In this document: in pieces, positions 8,456-9,585 of the stretch
Numbering within the stretch: position 1 is the first letter of the stretch
Layout: each line of letters starts with the position of its first letter
Position numbers and translations under genes: made by a program
Notes under the pieces: model-generated
Database searches by the model: none
What the model was told of the DNA's origin: nothing
What the model saw: the letters and a program-made list of their open reading frames with translations, nothing else
Source of the DNA: Thermoplasmatota archaeon
Lineage (GTDB): Bacteria > Pseudomonadota > Gammaproteobacteria > Burkholderiales > Thiobacillaceae
Assembly (NCBI GenBank): GCA_023475455.1
Contig: JAMCVR010000185.1
Location: 1-9,585 of the forward strand
Reading direction: 5' to 3'
Length of the DNA: 9,585 nucleotides

Positions 8456-9585
8456 TCAGTCGTCATCGAAGTCGAATGCATCTGGATTCTTACCTTCCTT
8501 CATGCGCTCACACTCGACGACAAAGCGATTTGCCGCGGGCTGGTACTTCTCAGCCACGGCACAGGAATCCAACAGGTTTTGTAAGCGGGACGCCATGGCC
8601 TGCACATCACCGTAAGGCTCGATGGCCTTCGGGTTGACGCGAAGGTGGACCCGAACCGCATAGTCGCCATATGTTTGTGACGTTGCCTCTGACGCGAAGG
8701 CCAAAATGAGTTTGAGTAACCCCTCATCACTCTGGGACGCGTTCTGCCACCAAGTTTTGGCATCGTCCTCACCACCCCAATGGCGCCAACCGCTAAGCAA
8801 GACGGCTAACGCGGGGTGGTCGATAAAGTTCTCGGCGGCCGAGAGCTGAGCCAGCCGAAGCCGCCAAGCGCTCTTGAGTTGTTCTGCCTCCGCGCGCGTA
8901 AAGAGCGCGTCGCCTTCGCCTTTGGCGGCCTTATCTGCCTCATCGCCCAAGGCCGAGAGTAGATACTGGCTGCAGCGCAAGGCCTGCCCCCGCTCCATCG
9001 CGCGCACGAGCAACGGCGCGCGGGAAGCCTGGTCCACTTTCTTCAGCAGGTGGTAAGCGATGCGGGAGATACGCGACTCATTGCCAAAGTCAAACGCGCC
9101 CTGAACCTTGTCAGTCGGGATGAGCAAATCGTCACCCACGGATAGCAGTCCATTGATGACTGGCTCCGCGTGAGCAGCATCTAGCTCATCAGGAACATGG
9201 TCCATCAGGCGTTCGAGCAGGGCGCGTGCCTTTGATGTGCCCATCGCGCTCTTCTGGGTTGCCGCCGATCGAAACGCTTCAGCGAACGCGCCCTGGTCGT
9301 GCACCAGCGCAAGCAAGGCGTCGAGGTCGGCGCGCGACACGGCACCCGGGGGTAATGAGAGTCTGAAGTAGGCGGGAAATACGTCGGGCGAGCACACCCG
9401 TAGGTTCCGTCGCCACTGATAGAGGGAATCGGCCGTGTAATGCATGTTCGCCCAGATGGCCTCCAAGCGCGGGAAGAGGCGCTGAAGCAGCTCTTGGGTC
9501 GAACTGCGCAACGGCTCTGGCACCTTGCTGAGCCAAGCATCGTGAAACGCTCGCGCACGCTGTTTGTCATGGTCGTCGTCCGGGG
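8456..9585 (-). CDS. KAP-family-like P-loop NTPase, C-terminal part (5' partial)
   Basis: Minus-strand frame open from the right edge of the window to a TGA at 8456-8458, at least 376 residues. The GTG at 9523 is not the likely start, because coding continues upstream in frame (PDDDHDKQRARAFHDAWLSK). The stretch LFPRLEAIWAN, then YQWRRNLRVCSPDVFPAYFRLSL, then AVSRADLDALL, is what I recall from the region after the ATPase core in bacterial KAP-type NTPases. The Walker A/B and membrane-insertion parts, if present, lie outside the window. The rest is mainly helical and ends in an acidic tail (PDAFDFDDD). KAP NTPases include PifA of plasmid F (phage exclusion) and are frequent in defence-type accessory loci. 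The call rests on remembered family resemblance only. GC in sampled lines is 50-67%, against mid to high 60s for the core genes. Confidence 0.6.
   Translation of the reverse strand, partial: PDDDHDKQRARAFHDAWLSKVPEPLRSSTQELLQRLFPRLEAIWANMHYTADSLYQWRRNLRVCSPDVFPAYFRLSLPPGAVSRADLDALLALVHDQGAFAEAFRSAATQKSAMGTSKARALLERLMDHVPDELDAAHAEPVINGLLSVGDDLLIPTDKVQGAFDFGNESRISRIAYHLLKKVDQASRAPLLVRAMERGQALRCSQYLLSALGDEADKAAKGEGDALFTRAEAEQLKSAWRLRLAQLSAAENFIDHPALAVLLSGWRHWGGEDDAKTWWQNASQSDEGLLKLILAFASEATSQTYGDYAVRVHLRVNPKAIEPYGDVQAMASRLQNLLDSCAVAEKYQPAANRFVVECERMKEGKNPDAFDFDDD

Noticed and set aside
8400..8615. Plus-strand 71-residue frames after pdxJ as a possible acpS or small gene
   Set aside because: They lie opposite the KAP-like coding sequence, have no AcpS motif and look like a shadow composition.

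Overview
The window is a GC-rich (mostly mid-60s %) bacterial housekeeping cluster, all on the + strand. It is followed by a minus-strand accessory gene that runs off the right edge. The order mucD/degP – glutaredoxin-like (DUF836) – lepA – lepB – DUF4845 – rnc – era – recO – pdxJ is the classic betaproteobacterial arrangement (Nitrosomonadales/Thiobacillus-like or Rhodocyclales-like, inferred from gene order, protein wording and GC). The exact taxon cannot be fixed from the window alone.

Layout: bases 1-15 match the 3' end of the Illumina TruSeq adapter, so the left edge is a library/contig end and not native DNA. From 17 to 1174 lies the 3' part of a periplasmic HtrA-type protease. It overlaps a small thioredoxin-fold protein (1167-1469). 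A terminator-like hairpin (1506-1525) sits directly against the GTG start of lepA (1533-3332). Then follow signal peptidase I (3350-4159), a one-TM DUF4845 protein (4169-4570), RNase III (about 4563-5243), Era (5240-6124), RecO (intact copy 6844-7575) and PdxJ (7572-8300). Most joints are overlaps or short gaps, so lepA-lepB-DUF4845-rnc-era and recO-pdxJ look translationally coupled. The cluster joins envelope quality control and protein export (MucD, LepB), ribosome function and RNA maturation (LepA, Rnc, Era), DNA repair (RecO) and vitamin B6 synthesis (PdxJ).

The main structural anomaly is a perfect-looking 563-bp direct tandem duplication (5978-6542 repeated as 6541-7105). It covers the end of era, the era-recO gap and the first 87 codons of recO. 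Full-length era (left) and full-length recO (right) both survive. Between them lie a truncated recO copy and a 48-codon era tail. The joint has 2 bp (GG) of microhomology. It may be a recent real duplication or an assembly error, and the adapter remnant makes the second possibility worth testing first. The duplicated gap also carries a palindromic interspersed-type repeat with ACCACAGAGGCAC arms.

After pdxJ the usual acpS gene is not seen. A 155-bp spacer leads into the C-terminal part of a KAP-family-like P-loop NTPase on the minus strand, with more mixed and lower GC. This looks like the edge of an accessory, possibly phage-defence-related, segment. I see no CRISPR array, tRNA, rRNA or transposase, and no system I can call new with confidence.
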